From an uncultured Planctomycetales bacterium (lineage in GTDB: Bacteria; Planctomycetota; Planctomycetia; Pirellulales; S012-138), in contig CALJLD010000049.1 of assembly GCA_937982665.1 (NCBI GenBank), positions 1-64,000 of the forward strand: a stretch of 64,000 nt of DNA, written 5' to 3'. Each line of letters begins with the position of its first letter. Within the stretch, counting starts at the first letter, position 1. The notes under the pieces are model-generated. The model did no database searches. It had not been told where the DNA came from and saw only the letters and a list, made by a program, of their open reading frames with translations. A program made the position numbers and the translations under genes. Positions 55,002 to 63,802 of this stretch are shown here, piece after piece.

Positions 55002-55580
55002 CTATTGCGGTGTCGTGTCCTTGCGCCAACGCCAACGGACCCAATAGGACAAGCCATACGTCGTTGGAATCAAAGCAACCAGCCCCGCAATGGCGGCAAG
55101 GAAAATCAGCGACTCGTCTTCGCCCCCGGCGCTATACATGGCCAGGCACGCGGCACAAAATGTGCCGAAACCGACAACGAAGACGACAAGGAGAATCACG
55201 ACCGAGACCCCAAACGATCCAAAAAACAGAGCGAACCTTTCACTCGCTGACGATTCCCTCCCCAAGCTTGCGCGTCGATTGACGACCAGGGCCGTGCGAA
55301 TCAACGCGGGCAGCGCGGGGATCGCCAACAAAATCGCCAGGCCTGGCGCCGCGACAAACAGACCGAAGAAAACGGCGCTCAACGTCACCACCAGCATCAG
55401 GCCGGAAAGACCAAATGAATACTCATTGGGCGGTGGCGACAAGTGTGCCGGCGGCAGCGGTGGTGGAACGGCCGGGGGCGCGGAATCGTCCTGCGGTGTT
55501 AGCTTCGCTTTGCAAAGCCAGCAGAACGCAAATCCCGGCTCGGACTGAGCGCCGCAATTTGAACAGTTCACCGCATTCAT
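55002..55580 (-). CDS. Zinc-ribbon integral membrane protein
   Basis: 192 residues. The N-terminus has a zinc ribbon (NCSNCGAQ and FCWLCKAK), then a Pro-rich linker. Four membrane segments follow (SGLMLVVTLSAVFFGLFVAA; LAILLAIPALPALI; VSVVILLVVFVVGFG; LIFLAAIAGLVALIP). The protein ends in a basic cytoplasmic tail. Function unknown. It lies 63 bases before the radical SAM gene in the four-gene run and could be an accessory membrane subunit. Confidence 0.75.
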   Translation of the reverse strand: MNAVNCSNCGAQSEPGFAFCWLCKAKLTPQDDSAPPAVPPPLPPAHLSPPPNEYSFGLSGLMLVVTLSAVFFGLFVAAPGLAILLAIPALPALIRTALVVNRRASLGRESSASERFALFFGSFGVSVVILLVVFVVGFGTFCAACLAMYSAGGEDESLIFLAAIAGLVALIPTTYGLSYWVRWRWRKDTTPQ

Positions 55581-55598
55581 GATTCTGTTCGCGTCCGG

Positions 55599-56255
55599 TT
55601 ATTCTTGTTCCGGTTGATTTCCCACATGTTGGGCGTATTCAGCCGCAAGCTTTCTTGATTGGCGGATGATTTGGCCCAATACAACGCCACAAAGCAAGAT
55701 TGCGGATAAGACCATCGCCTGATGGTAACGGGGCACGCGGAGGTCCACGGTTGTGCGAATCAGCGTCTCTGGCCAGCGAGCAACTGCCAACACGGTCAAA
55801 TATCCCAGCAGCGCGACCGGCGTTGCGCACCACAGCAGGTTCAAACTGAACCGCAGCGAGGCCATAGCCAGCACAACAAAGTAGCCAACAACCATCGGAC
55901 TGCGCGGGCCGTTGGAAACGCACAACACGGCCGAGAGCAACACAATATCCAACGTCGTCGACGCATATTTCAGCCAGGTGGGAAAGAAACGCTGCCGCAA
56001 ACAAGCGTGAACACCGGTGGCCCCAAGCACCCAGACCATGGCAATCAGCGAAACGAGCGTATGGTAATTCTCAGTCGCGGCTAAACCATCATCTTTGGCG
56101 ATACCCAATCCAAGCCCGTAATGATGCGCCAGGTGCAAGCCGTAGAAAACGGCGATGCCAATGATTCGCAGCAGATTCGCCCGGGCTTCGCCGTTGTATT
56201 CTTGCCAACGCTGGGCAACAAACCATGCGCGGCCGCTCGGGTCGTCATGCGTCAT
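55599..56255 (-). CDS. Six-helix membrane protein, unknown function
   Basis: 218 residues. After a polar N-terminus of about 25 residues come about six hydrophobic helices (IIGIAVFYGLHLAHHYGLGL; LVSLIAMVWVLGATGVHACL and others), and a short charged C-terminus. It resembles the membrane sensor half of some cyclases and kinases, but no catalytic part follows. It starts the four-gene minus-strand run and lies 18 bases before the zinc-ribbon membrane protein gene. Function unknown. Confidence 0.7.
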   Translation of the reverse strand: MTHDDPSGRAWFVAQRWQEYNGEARANLLRIIGIAVFYGLHLAHHYGLGLGIAKDDGLAATENYHTLVSLIAMVWVLGATGVHACLRQRFFPTWLKYASTTLDIVLLSAVLCVSNGPRSPMVVGYFVVLAMASLRFSLNLLWCATPVALLGYLTVLAVARWPETLIRTTVDLRVPRYHQAMVLSAILLCGVVLGQIIRQSRKLAAEYAQHVGNQPEQE

Positions 56256-56403
56256 GCAAAAAACTCCCTTAGGCCACGTTTGGAATCCTGCGAACCAGAG
56301 ATTCGCAACTGCGGCGGGAAGTGCCCAAAGCCCCTTTGCCGAGGCGACAATCGCACTCGATTATCACGCAGAATCGTAATGCGAATGTGGAAGCAGCGTC
56401 AAC

Positions 56404-58908
56404 TTGCTGCTGCGCGGCACCACGTCAGATTGTGCGGATCATGCGCTTTGCCCGGTCCAATTCGGCCACGCCCGCCCGCATTCGCCACGTGCCCATAGGC
56501 TACGCTTAAAGGTTGATCAACTCTCTCAAACGGTGTGCGATTTGGGCACTTTTTTGACATTGTTCCTGTTCGCCGGATTCAACGTGGCCCTTGGTTGGTA
56601 CACGGCGAATTGGTTTGCGCGCAGGCAAGCGCATGATGATCCCGCCACCGCGGAGGAAGCGGCCCCAACCGCGGCCGAAGCCGCGCCGGCCAGCGCTGCA
56701 CCAGCAAGAGAAGCTCCCGCCGCAACCGCAGCCGCGGAACAAGCTCCCACACCTCAAGTCGAAAGCAAGCCTGCGCCGGAAAGCGTACCAGCCACGGAAA
56801 CCAGCGCGGCTATAGAGTCCTCGCCGGAAGAGGCGAGCACGCCAACCGAAGACACTTCGCACCTGCAATACGACGAATTCATTGATCGTGTGAGCCAGGA
56901 CTGTCCGGTGACCGATGCGTTTTCGCAAGTGCTGAAACTGCGTGTGGATACACTTCGCTCCAAGTTGTTGTCGACGGAGAGCGCATACCTAGCCGAAAAC
57001 GCCAGCGACGAAGATCTACTGACTTCGTTTGGGCAGGCGAAGTTGGCCGTCGAAGATTGGTTGCCGCCCCAGAAGGCTGCGCGTGAACACCTCGAGGCTG
57101 CAGGCGAAGTGTCCGCCAGTCATCCCGAGCGGATTGGCGTTGCCGAGCGTTTGTTGCGGCAAAGTGCGTCAAAGTTGGAGTCAAGCAGCGAGAAACTCAT
57201 CGCCTTCTCAGACGATGACGCCAGCAATACGTCGCGCGTTCGCCGAGAACTTACCAAGCTTGTCGATGCCTGCCAGACTCTGCGTGATGCCATTCATGAA
57301 GGCTTTGCGACAGTTGTCAATCACAACCGCCAATTCAAGTGCAATGAAGACTTGCACCATGATGATGATACGGGACTGGTGAACATCACCGGCCTTGAAA
57401 GCGCGATTTGGGATTGGCGAGAAAACAAAGAACAGGCCGGCGATTCCGCCACGGTGATTGTGATTGATGTTGACGGTATGGCGCAGCTCAATCAGCAGTT
57501 GGGAACCGATGTCTGCGATCAATTACTGGGCGAGTTGAGCAAGATTCTGTGTGCCACGTTCAGAAAAGACCGTGGCTTCGACGTGCCCGCGCGTATCAGC
57601 GGACAAAGATTTGCCGGACTCTTGGGCTACACCACAGCCTTGCAAGCAGCGAGTGCCCTGGAACGCGTGCGGCAAACGGTTGAAGGCTTGGACGTGATCG
57701 TCGGCGAAGAGCACTACCAGGTACGTGTTTCTTGCGCGGCCACTGCCCTGCAAAAGAATGTCGGTCTGGAGAAGCACATCGATTGCCTGGCGCGTGCGCT
57801 CGAGTTTGCAAAGGAGCGCGGCGGCAATTGTACCGTGATTTGGCGTGACGACGAAGCTTCGACGGTTGATCCGGCCGAGTTTGAAATCGAATCGCGCGAA
57901 GTGCGCCTATCTCCGCGCGAGTTGGCCGCGCCTAAAGAAATAGCAGGCGACAATGCCGCGGAGGCGGGTGACTTGCTCGCATCGGATCAGATCGAGCAAC
58001 CGGAGACTGGCAATGAAACCGAGCCAACATCCGAGGAACCGGAACAGTCGACGTCGTTAGACATAGCCGATGCTACCGAAGATGCCGCTGCAGATTCCGA
58101 GGAAACATCAGTCGCAAGATCGGAAGGCCAGGCGAATCAGACCGCTGAGTCGGACTCGCCAGAGGGCGAACTAGCAGAAGTTGCGCCGGTCGATGGCCAA
58201 CCGGAAGTCACCGAGCCAAGCGAAGAAGCCAAGGACCCAGACGACACGAGTGCCGAGGCCGAACACGCAAGCGTAAGGGATAACGCCAAAGAAGATAGCG
58301 CCGCTTCAGATAGTGCCGATCAAGACATCGGCGAGAAGAGTATCGCCGAGGACGATGTTGTCGAAGAAGACATAGACAAAGACACCGCCGAGGCGAGTAC
58401 CGAGGCAAATGTCGAGGACGATGTTCTCCAAAGCGACACCGTCGAGACAGACGCCGTCGAGACAGACGCCGTCGATGTACACGAGGCTCCCGTCGAGCAA
58501 CAACAAGCGGCCGAGTTGGACGCCGCCGTAACTAGTTCTTCATCGGCAACTTCGGACGTGGATGACCAAAACGCGTTAGACAAAACAAGCAAAGTGTCCT
58601 CGCAATCAGAGCTTGAGCAACTTCTTGCTGACGCTCAATTCCCTGGCTTTGCACGTGACGAAGGCGACACTGCCGAAGAGACGCCAACTGTGCAGCCAAC
58701 TCCCGCAACTCCCACCGAAGCTGCCGACAACAAAGTTGTTGAAAGAGAAATCATCGCCGATGAGTCTTTGGAATCCGCGATGAATGCGGCCATGGCGGAC
58801 AACGATGAGCAGGAAGCCGCGTTGCAATCAAGTGTCGAATCGCTGTTGGCCGAATCTCGGTCAATTCAAGCGGACACGCCTGCCAAATCCGCTGACAAAG
58901 AAGACTGA
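56404..58908 (+). CDS. Membrane-anchored degenerate GGDEF protein with long acidic tail
   Basis: Up to 834 residues from a TTG at 56404; a GTG at 56533, just before the membrane segment LGTFLTLFLFAGFNVALGW, would give 791 residues and may be the true start. An Ala/Pro/Glu-rich linker leads to a helical region (about 150-310) and a GGDEF-fold domain (about 330-480; VIVIDVDGMAQLNQQLG). The active-site loop reads SGQRF instead of GGDEF (near residue 400), so it should not make cyclic di-GMP; it may bind it or act as a scaffold. The last 340 residues are a low-complexity acidic tail with repeats such as VETDAVETDAV. It diverges from the four-gene run. Confidence 0.8.
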   Translation: MLLRGTTSDCADHALCPVQFGHARPHSPRAHRLRLKVDQLSQTVCDLGTFLTLFLFAGFNVALGWYTANWFARRQAHDDPATAEEAAPTAAEAAPASAAPAREAPAATAAAEQAPTPQVESKPAPESVPATETSAAIESSPEEASTPTEDTSHLQYDEFIDRVSQDCPVTDAFSQVLKLRVDTLRSKLLSTESAYLAENASDEDLLTSFGQAKLAVEDWLPPQKAAREHLEAAGEVSASHPERIGVAERLLRQSASKLESSSEKLIAFSDDDASNTSRVRRELTKLVDACQTLRDAIHEGFATVVNHNRQFKCNEDLHHDDDTGLVNITGLESAIWDWRENKEQAGDSATVIVIDVDGMAQLNQQLGTDVCDQLLGELSKILCATFRKDRGFDVPARISGQRFAGLLGYTTALQAASALERVRQTVEGLDVIVGEEHYQVRVSCAATALQKNVGLEKHIDCLARALEFAKERGGNCTVIWRDDEASTVDPAEFEIESREVRLSPRELAAPKEIAGDNAAEAGDLLASDQIEQPETGNETEPTSEEPEQSTSLDIADATEDAAADSEETSVARSEGQANQTAESDSPEGELAEVAPVDGQPEVTEPSEEAKDPDDTSAEAEHASVRDNAKEDSAASDSADQDIGEKSIAEDDVVEEDIDKDTAEASTEANVEDDVLQSDTVETDAVETDAVDVHEAPVEQQQAAELDAAVTSSSSATSDVDDQNALDKTSKVSSQSELEQLLADAQFPGFARDEGDTAEETPTVQPTPATPTEAADNKVVEREIIADESLESAMNAAMADNDEQEAALQSSVESLLAESRSIQADTPAKSADKED

Positions 58909-59105
58909 TCGCTGGACGATTCTGCGCCATCTTCTCTGGCAATTGCCCAATTGGTGCTGACGTTGCCGTTTGACTTCCGCGCGAAATGGGCGATAGAATC
59001 GCGCATCGGCGTAATGCAAATCGCGACGAGGCGTCAACTCCCAAGCGACGCTTCAATAGCAATTCAACTCGCGCGCCGGAATTGCACAAGACGAAGGAGA
59101 TCACC

Positions 59106-59618
59106 ATGGGCCAGCTTCCATCCGCATTCAGTTTGCACGATTGGATAGATGAGCATCGCGATCTGCTCAAGCCGCCGGTGGGGAATTGCATGGTCTGGAA
59201 AGACAGTGGGATCATGGTCATGGTGGTGGGCGGACCCAACCAGCGCAAGGACTTTCACATCAACCCAACGGAAGAGTTCTTCTATCAGCTCGAAGGCGAT
59301 ATCGCGCTCCGCGTTCGCGAGAATGGCGAGGCTCGCGATATCCCCATCAAGCAGGGCCAGGTCTTCATGCTGCCGGCAAATGTACCGCATTCGCCACAGC
59401 GACCTGCAAACACGGTTGGGTTGGTGATTGAGCGCGAGCGGCCTTCCGGTCAACACGATCACATTCGCTGGTATTGTGATGACTGCGGTGAAATCCTGTA
59501 TGATCCTTCTTTCCAGATGGAGGATCTTGGTTCGCAGATCAAGCCGGTGATTGAAGAGTTCAAGTCCAACAGCGAACTCAGAACATGCGGCAAATGCGGA
59601 CACGTCACGGAAATGTAG
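59106..59618 (+). CDS. 3-hydroxyanthranilate 3,4-dioxygenase
   Basis: 170 residues from the ATG at 59106 with GAAGGAG eight bases upstream. The cupin iron ligands His51, Glu57 and His95 fall at the same positions as in the studied bacterial enzyme, and Arg47 and Arg99 for substrate are present. A C-terminal rubredoxin-like pair of motifs, CDDC (124-127) and CGKC near 161-164, marks the bacterial type. It opens the ring of 3-hydroxyanthranilate to 2-amino-3-carboxymuconate semialdehyde, the substrate of the next gene. First of three kynurenine-pathway genes on the same strand. Confidence 0.94.
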   Translation: MGQLPSAFSLHDWIDEHRDLLKPPVGNCMVWKDSGIMVMVVGGPNQRKDFHINPTEEFFYQLEGDIALRVRENGEARDIPIKQGQVFMLPANVPHSPQRPANTVGLVIERERPSGQHDHIRWYCDDCGEILYDPSFQMEDLGSQIKPVIEEFKSNSELRTCGKCGHVTEM

Positions 59619-59678
59619 TAGGCAACTGAATTTGAACAGAACGGGGCAACCGTGCGGCGAATGTTAAGGTGATGGTTC

Positions 59679-60722
59679 GTGAAGATTGACCTCCACACCC
59701 ACATCTTGCCGGACTCGTGGCCCAACTGGTGCGAGCAGTTTGGCACCGATGGCTTCGCCCAATTGGAACACGCCGACGGGTGTCGCGCGAAAATCTGGAT
59801 CGACGGCGAGTTCTTTCGCGAAGTCGAATCGAATTGCTGGGACCCCATTCAACGCATTCAAGAATGTGACGCAGCGCGAGTCAACGTGCAGGTGCTTTCC
59901 ACCGTCCCGGTCCTTTTCCATTATTGGGCGCCACCGCACGCAGCTCATGACACCTCGCGATTCCTCAATGATCACATCGCCGGAGTTGTTACAAATCACC
60001 CCGATCGCTTCATCGGGTTGGGAACCATTCCGCTTCAAGACACGCCACGCGCAATCCAGGAACTGGAACGCTGCCAGGCCGAGTTGAAGTTGCCTGGCGT
60101 GGAAATTGGCACTCACGTTGACGGGCACAACCTGGATGATCCGCGCTTCCGTGATTTGTTCGCCGCGGCCGAACAATTGGGTATGGCCATCTTTGTTCAC
60201 CCTTGGGCGATGCTGGGTGCGGAGCGCATGCGCAAGTACTGGTTGCGTTGGCTTGTTGGCATGCCTGCGGAGACATCGCTGGCCATCTGCTCGTTGATTT
60301 TTTCCGACACCATGCAGAAGTTCCCGAAGCTGCGGTTGGCCTTCGCGCATGGCGGCGGCGCTTTTCCCTTCACGCTGGGACGGATTGAACGCGGGTACAA
60401 CGTGCGGCCGGACTTGTGCGCTCCGCATACTTCCGTCCCACCGCGAGAACAGATTCGCTCCATCTATCTTGATACGCTCGTGCACGACGCCAACGCACTG
60501 CGGTATCTGATCGATTTGTTCTCGCCGGAACGGCTTGCTTTGGGATCGGACTATCCGTTTCCCCTTGGCGAGGCCGAAGCCGGAAGCTTGATCGAATCGA
60601 TGGACGACTTAACCGATGAGGTCAAGCATCGCTTGCTGGCTGGCACAGCCTTGGAGTTTCTCAATCTTGCGGCAGAAAACTACGCGGCAAGCGGTTCGTC
60701 TTCTTCCACATCCAGCGGCTAG
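59679..60722 (+). CDS. 2-amino-3-carboxymuconate-6-semialdehyde decarboxylase (ACMSD)
   Basis: 347 residues from a GTG at 59679. The amidohydrolase barrel begins MKIDLHTHILP with the metal His6 and His8; VHPWAMLG, FAHGGGAFPFTLGR and LGSDYPFPLGE hold further ligands and the catalytic Asp. It removes the carboxylate from the ring-opened product of the dioxygenase and so directs flow to catabolism instead of NAD synthesis. The end is a short Ser-rich tail. It lies 60 bases after the dioxygenase and 24 before kynU. Confidence 0.93.
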   Translation: MKIDLHTHILPDSWPNWCEQFGTDGFAQLEHADGCRAKIWIDGEFFREVESNCWDPIQRIQECDAARVNVQVLSTVPVLFHYWAPPHAAHDTSRFLNDHIAGVVTNHPDRFIGLGTIPLQDTPRAIQELERCQAELKLPGVEIGTHVDGHNLDDPRFRDLFAAAEQLGMAIFVHPWAMLGAERMRKYWLRWLVGMPAETSLAICSLIFSDTMQKFPKLRLAFAHGGGAFPFTLGRIERGYNVRPDLCAPHTSVPPREQIRSIYLDTLVHDANALRYLIDLFSPERLALGSDYPFPLGEAEAGSLIESMDDLTDEVKHRLLAGTALEFLNLAAENYAASGSSSSTSSG

Positions 60723-60746
60723 TGAGGACTTGGAACGCCAGCAACG

Positions 60747-62015
60747 ATGAGCCAATTCTCCGCAGAGGAAGCCTTCGCAATCAGTTTGGATCAGGCAGAT
60801 CCCTTGGCGAGCTTTCGCGAAGAGTTTGTCCTGCCGTGCAACAAGCAGGGCGAACCGTTGGTTTACTTTTGCGGCAATTCGTTGGGACTTCAGCCCAAGC
60901 AAGCTCGCGAAATCGTATTGCAAGAACTCGACGACTGGGGCGCTTTGGCCGTTGAAGGACACTTTGACGCAAAGCGACCTTGGTATCGCTACCACGAGCC
61001 GCTCGCCCAGCCAATGGCGAACCTCGTTGGCGCTCTTCCGCACGAAGTTGTCTTGATGAACAGTTTGACCGTCAATTTGCACTTGATGATGGTCTCGCTT
61101 TATCAGCCAAGTGCAGCACGGCACAAAATCCTGATCGATGCCCCGTCGTTCCCATCCGACACTTATGCCGTTAAGTCACAGTTGCGCTACCACGGTTACG
61201 ATCCTGCCGAAGCACTCATCCAAGCCAGACCACGTCAGGGCGAAGAGACGATTCGCTACGAAGATCTCGCGCAACAAATAGAAGATCACAAAGAACAGCT
61301 CGCGCTGATTCTCTTGGGCGGCGTCAACTTCTACACAGGCCAGGTCCACGAAATGCGCGAACTGGCTCAGCTCGCTCAGCGATTGGATATTTGCCTTGGG
61401 CTCGATCTGGCGCATGCTGTTGGCAATGTTCCGTTAGACTTGCACGATTGGGGCGTCGATTTCGCTGTGTGGTGCAATTACAAGTACATGAACTCCGGTC
61501 CCGGCGCTGTGGGCGGATGTTTCCTGCATGAACGCCATGCCCGCAACGTTGAACTCGATCGCTTTGCCGGCTGGTGGGGAAATGACCCTGACTCGCGATT
61601 CCAGATGCAGCTGTTGCCGGAGTTTGATCCCATGCCGACTGTTGATGGGTGGCAGATCAGCAACCCTCCGATTCTCTCGCTGGCGCCAGTGGTTGGTTCG
61701 CTGGAAGTTTTCAACCGCGCCGGCATGAATGCTTTGAGGGAAAAAAGTCTGCGACTGACCGGCTACGCCCGATGGCTGATTGCGCAGCAAGGTTCGGATC
61801 GATTCCAGATCATCACACCTGCGGAAGATGCGGCACATGGATGCCAGCTTTCGCTCTATGCGCATGACCGACCACTGGAACTCTTCGACAAGTTGCGGGC
61901 CGCAGGCGTTGTTGGGGATTTTCGCCGGCCCAATGTCATCCGCATTGCCCCAACACCGCTCTACAATACATTCCATGAAGTGTGGCGGTTTGCTAATGTG
62001 CTGGGGTCGCTTTGA
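60747..62015 (+). CDS. kynU: Kynureninase
   Basis: 422 residues. The pyridoxal-phosphate lysine lies in WCNYKYMNSGPG, with the upstream Asp in LGLDLAHAVGN. The N-terminal YFCGNSLGLQPK and the HFDAKRPWY region match the family. It splits kynurenine or 3-hydroxykynurenine to (hydroxy)anthranilate and Ala, which feeds the dioxygenase at 59106. The earlier tryptophan dioxygenase, formamidase and hydroxylase genes, and the later semialdehyde dehydrogenase, are not in the window. Confidence 0.94.
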   Translation: MSQFSAEEAFAISLDQADPLASFREEFVLPCNKQGEPLVYFCGNSLGLQPKQAREIVLQELDDWGALAVEGHFDAKRPWYRYHEPLAQPMANLVGALPHEVVLMNSLTVNLHLMMVSLYQPSAARHKILIDAPSFPSDTYAVKSQLRYHGYDPAEALIQARPRQGEETIRYEDLAQQIEDHKEQLALILLGGVNFYTGQVHEMRELAQLAQRLDICLGLDLAHAVGNVPLDLHDWGVDFAVWCNYKYMNSGPGAVGGCFLHERHARNVELDRFAGWWGNDPDSRFQMQLLPEFDPMPTVDGWQISNPPILSLAPVVGSLEVFNRAGMNALREKSLRLTGYARWLIAQQGSDRFQIITPAEDAAHGCQLSLYAHDRPLELFDKLRAAGVVGDFRRPNVIRIAPTPLYNTFHEVWRFANVLGSL

Positions 62016-62045
62016 TTTCATTTGCAGACTTACCGCCAAGAGGGC

Positions 62046-62582
62046 ATGACTGACACGGCCACATCTCCTGATGAGCGTGAAGAAAACGCTCCCGGCGAAG
62101 GTCAGCAAGACGTCTCGCTGGGCACAGTTGGTTTGCTGATGTCCACCGTTGGCACGCTGCTGACATTCGGTGTCTTGTCGCCAATTGGGCTTGTTGTCTC
62201 TTTGTTTGCTTTGCGTCAAAGCCCTCGCAAGCACGCGATCCTGGGTGTGATTGTCGGCGTCGTCGGGATCGCCATGCTTGCTGTGTTGCTGTTTGCAATT
62301 TATGCCACATATTTCATGGAAAGTGGCGACGATGCCCTTTCGGAACTCTTCGATCGCGCCGCGTTGCAGCGGGCGGACAGTCTAATCAAGCAATGGCAAC
62401 AGGAAAACGATCGCTTGCCAACTTTGGATGTGGGCCAGCGATTGATCGACAACATCCAGGACCGTTGGGGACGGCCCATCCTCTACATCCCAATTGGTGA
62501 CCGCTACGTGATCTTCTCCGCCGGCGAAGATGGCGAACTGGAAACGCTCGACGACATTTTCTTGATCTCACCGGAAGAATAA
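62046..62582 (+). CDS. Membrane protein with C-terminal secretion-like domain, unknown function
   Basis: 178 residues from the ATG at 62046 (AGAGGG just upstream). Two membrane segments (about 30-55 and 65-90; LGVIVGVVGIAMLAVLLFAI) are followed by an extracytoplasmic part that reads like the globular end of type II secretion pseudopilins (RLPTLDVGQRLIDNIQDRWG; YVIFSAGEDGELETLDDI). It is 30 bases after kynU and may share its transcript, with no obvious functional link. It ends five bases before the convergent tilS stop. Confidence 0.7.
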   Translation: MTDTATSPDEREENAPGEGQQDVSLGTVGLLMSTVGTLLTFGVLSPIGLVVSLFALRQSPRKHAILGVIVGVVGIAMLAVLLFAIYATYFMESGDDALSELFDRAALQRADSLIKQWQQENDRLPTLDVGQRLIDNIQDRWGRPILYIPIGDRYVIFSAGEDGELETLDDIFLISPEE

Positions 62583-62587
62583 TGCTC

Positions 62588-63709
62588 TCATGATTCGCTC
62601 GCAGCTGGTGGCAATTGCCCCTGCAAGAGAATGACGTCCTTATCAACGATCATGCGAATGCCGCCTGGAAGGCAGTCGCTGGTTGCTTGTTCGTAATCAG
62701 ACACGGCCGCGGCCAATCGCCGCCACTCATTTTCTCCCATCGCTTGTTGCGGCCAATGGAAACGTTCCCAAACTCGCACAAAGACAAGTCGCACGATGTA
62801 ATCGGGCAGACGTGCCAGCGCGGCGCGCTGCAAAACAACAACGTCGTTGTCAGCAGGGTCTCGCTCAAACTTGACTGCCGCAGTCATGGCATCTTCAGCC
62901 AGGTCCGTTAGCACCTGATGGGCCTCGTCTGCTTGATTGGCCAAACGCAACAGGGCCGTACGAACTTCCGCGTTGAATTGACTTTCCAACTGCGGCAACA
63001 AATTGTGACGCAGCGCATTTCGCGTATACGCCTGATCGGCATTCGTGGGATCTTCGCGATACGCCTGACCAATCTGCCGGAGGTAATCCAATACTTGCTG
63101 TCTGGTGACCCTCAGCAGCGGCCGCACGACAGTAACTCCGTGGCAAAGCTCGCGGCGCTCCGGAATACCAGACAAGCCCCGCAAACCCGTTCCACGAATG
63201 ATCCGGTGTAGCACGGTTTCCACTTGATCGTCGGCTGTGTGCGCCAAGGCCAGGTATCTGGCCCCCAGGGAATTCGCTGACTGACGGAAGAACTCATAAC
63301 GTGCCCGTCGCAGGTCCTCTTCTGCCGGCGAATGGCCAGCGGCATTCTGCAGTTGGTCGGAGGCATCGCCCTGTGGCCGGCCCAAGACGAACGGGAGCCC
63401 CAATGAGGACGCCAGCTGGCGCACGAAATCGGCGTCCAAATCTGCCGACGCCCTAACTCCGTGATGGAAATGGGCGACGCACAATTCACCTTTGCATTCG
63501 GGCCGGGCTGACCGCAACTCGTGCAACGCTCGCAACAGAGCAACCGAGTCGGCTCCGCCTGAAACGCCAGCCATGACGGTCACATCCATCCAGGCTTCAT
63601 TCGCCCAGAAGTGGCCGACGCTCTGGGTGAGCGATCCCTCATACGACGATTTGTTAACACTGCCCAATGGCACAATCTCTCCACTTAATTCCGTCGAACT
63701 TCGCGGCAA
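62588..63709 (-). CDS. tilS: tRNA(Ile)-lysidine synthase TilS
   Basis: 373 residues. The PP-loop SGGADSVALLRALHE binds ATP. Other family blocks are HFHHGVRASADLDADFVRQL, ALAHTADDQVETVLHRIIRG and RPLLRVTRQQVLDYL with REDPTNADQAYTRNALRH. TilS makes lysidine at C34 of one tRNA-Ile so that it reads AUA. The N-terminus is about 25 residues longer than usual, so the true start may be a later codon. It is shorter at the C-terminus than the E. coli enzyme, as in many bacteria. Confidence 0.9.
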   Translation of the reverse strand: MPRSSTELSGEIVPLGSVNKSSYEGSLTQSVGHFWANEAWMDVTVMAGVSGGADSVALLRALHELRSARPECKGELCVAHFHHGVRASADLDADFVRQLASSLGLPFVLGRPQGDASDQLQNAAGHSPAEEDLRRARYEFFRQSANSLGARYLALAHTADDQVETVLHRIIRGTGLRGLSGIPERRELCHGVTVVRPLLRVTRQQVLDYLRQIGQAYREDPTNADQAYTRNALRHNLLPQLESQFNAEVRTALLRLANQADEAHQVLTDLAEDAMTAAVKFERDPADNDVVVLQRAALARLPDYIVRLVFVRVWERFHWPQQAMGENEWRRLAAAVSDYEQATSDCLPGGIRMIVDKDVILLQGQLPPAASES

Positions 63710-63802
63710 AACAGAAGAGGCCTTGGACTTCTGCCAGCATTTCCGCAGGGCGCAACCCTGATCCTGGTTGCGGTTTACAACGAATTCGCTACGATTTGCG
63801 TA

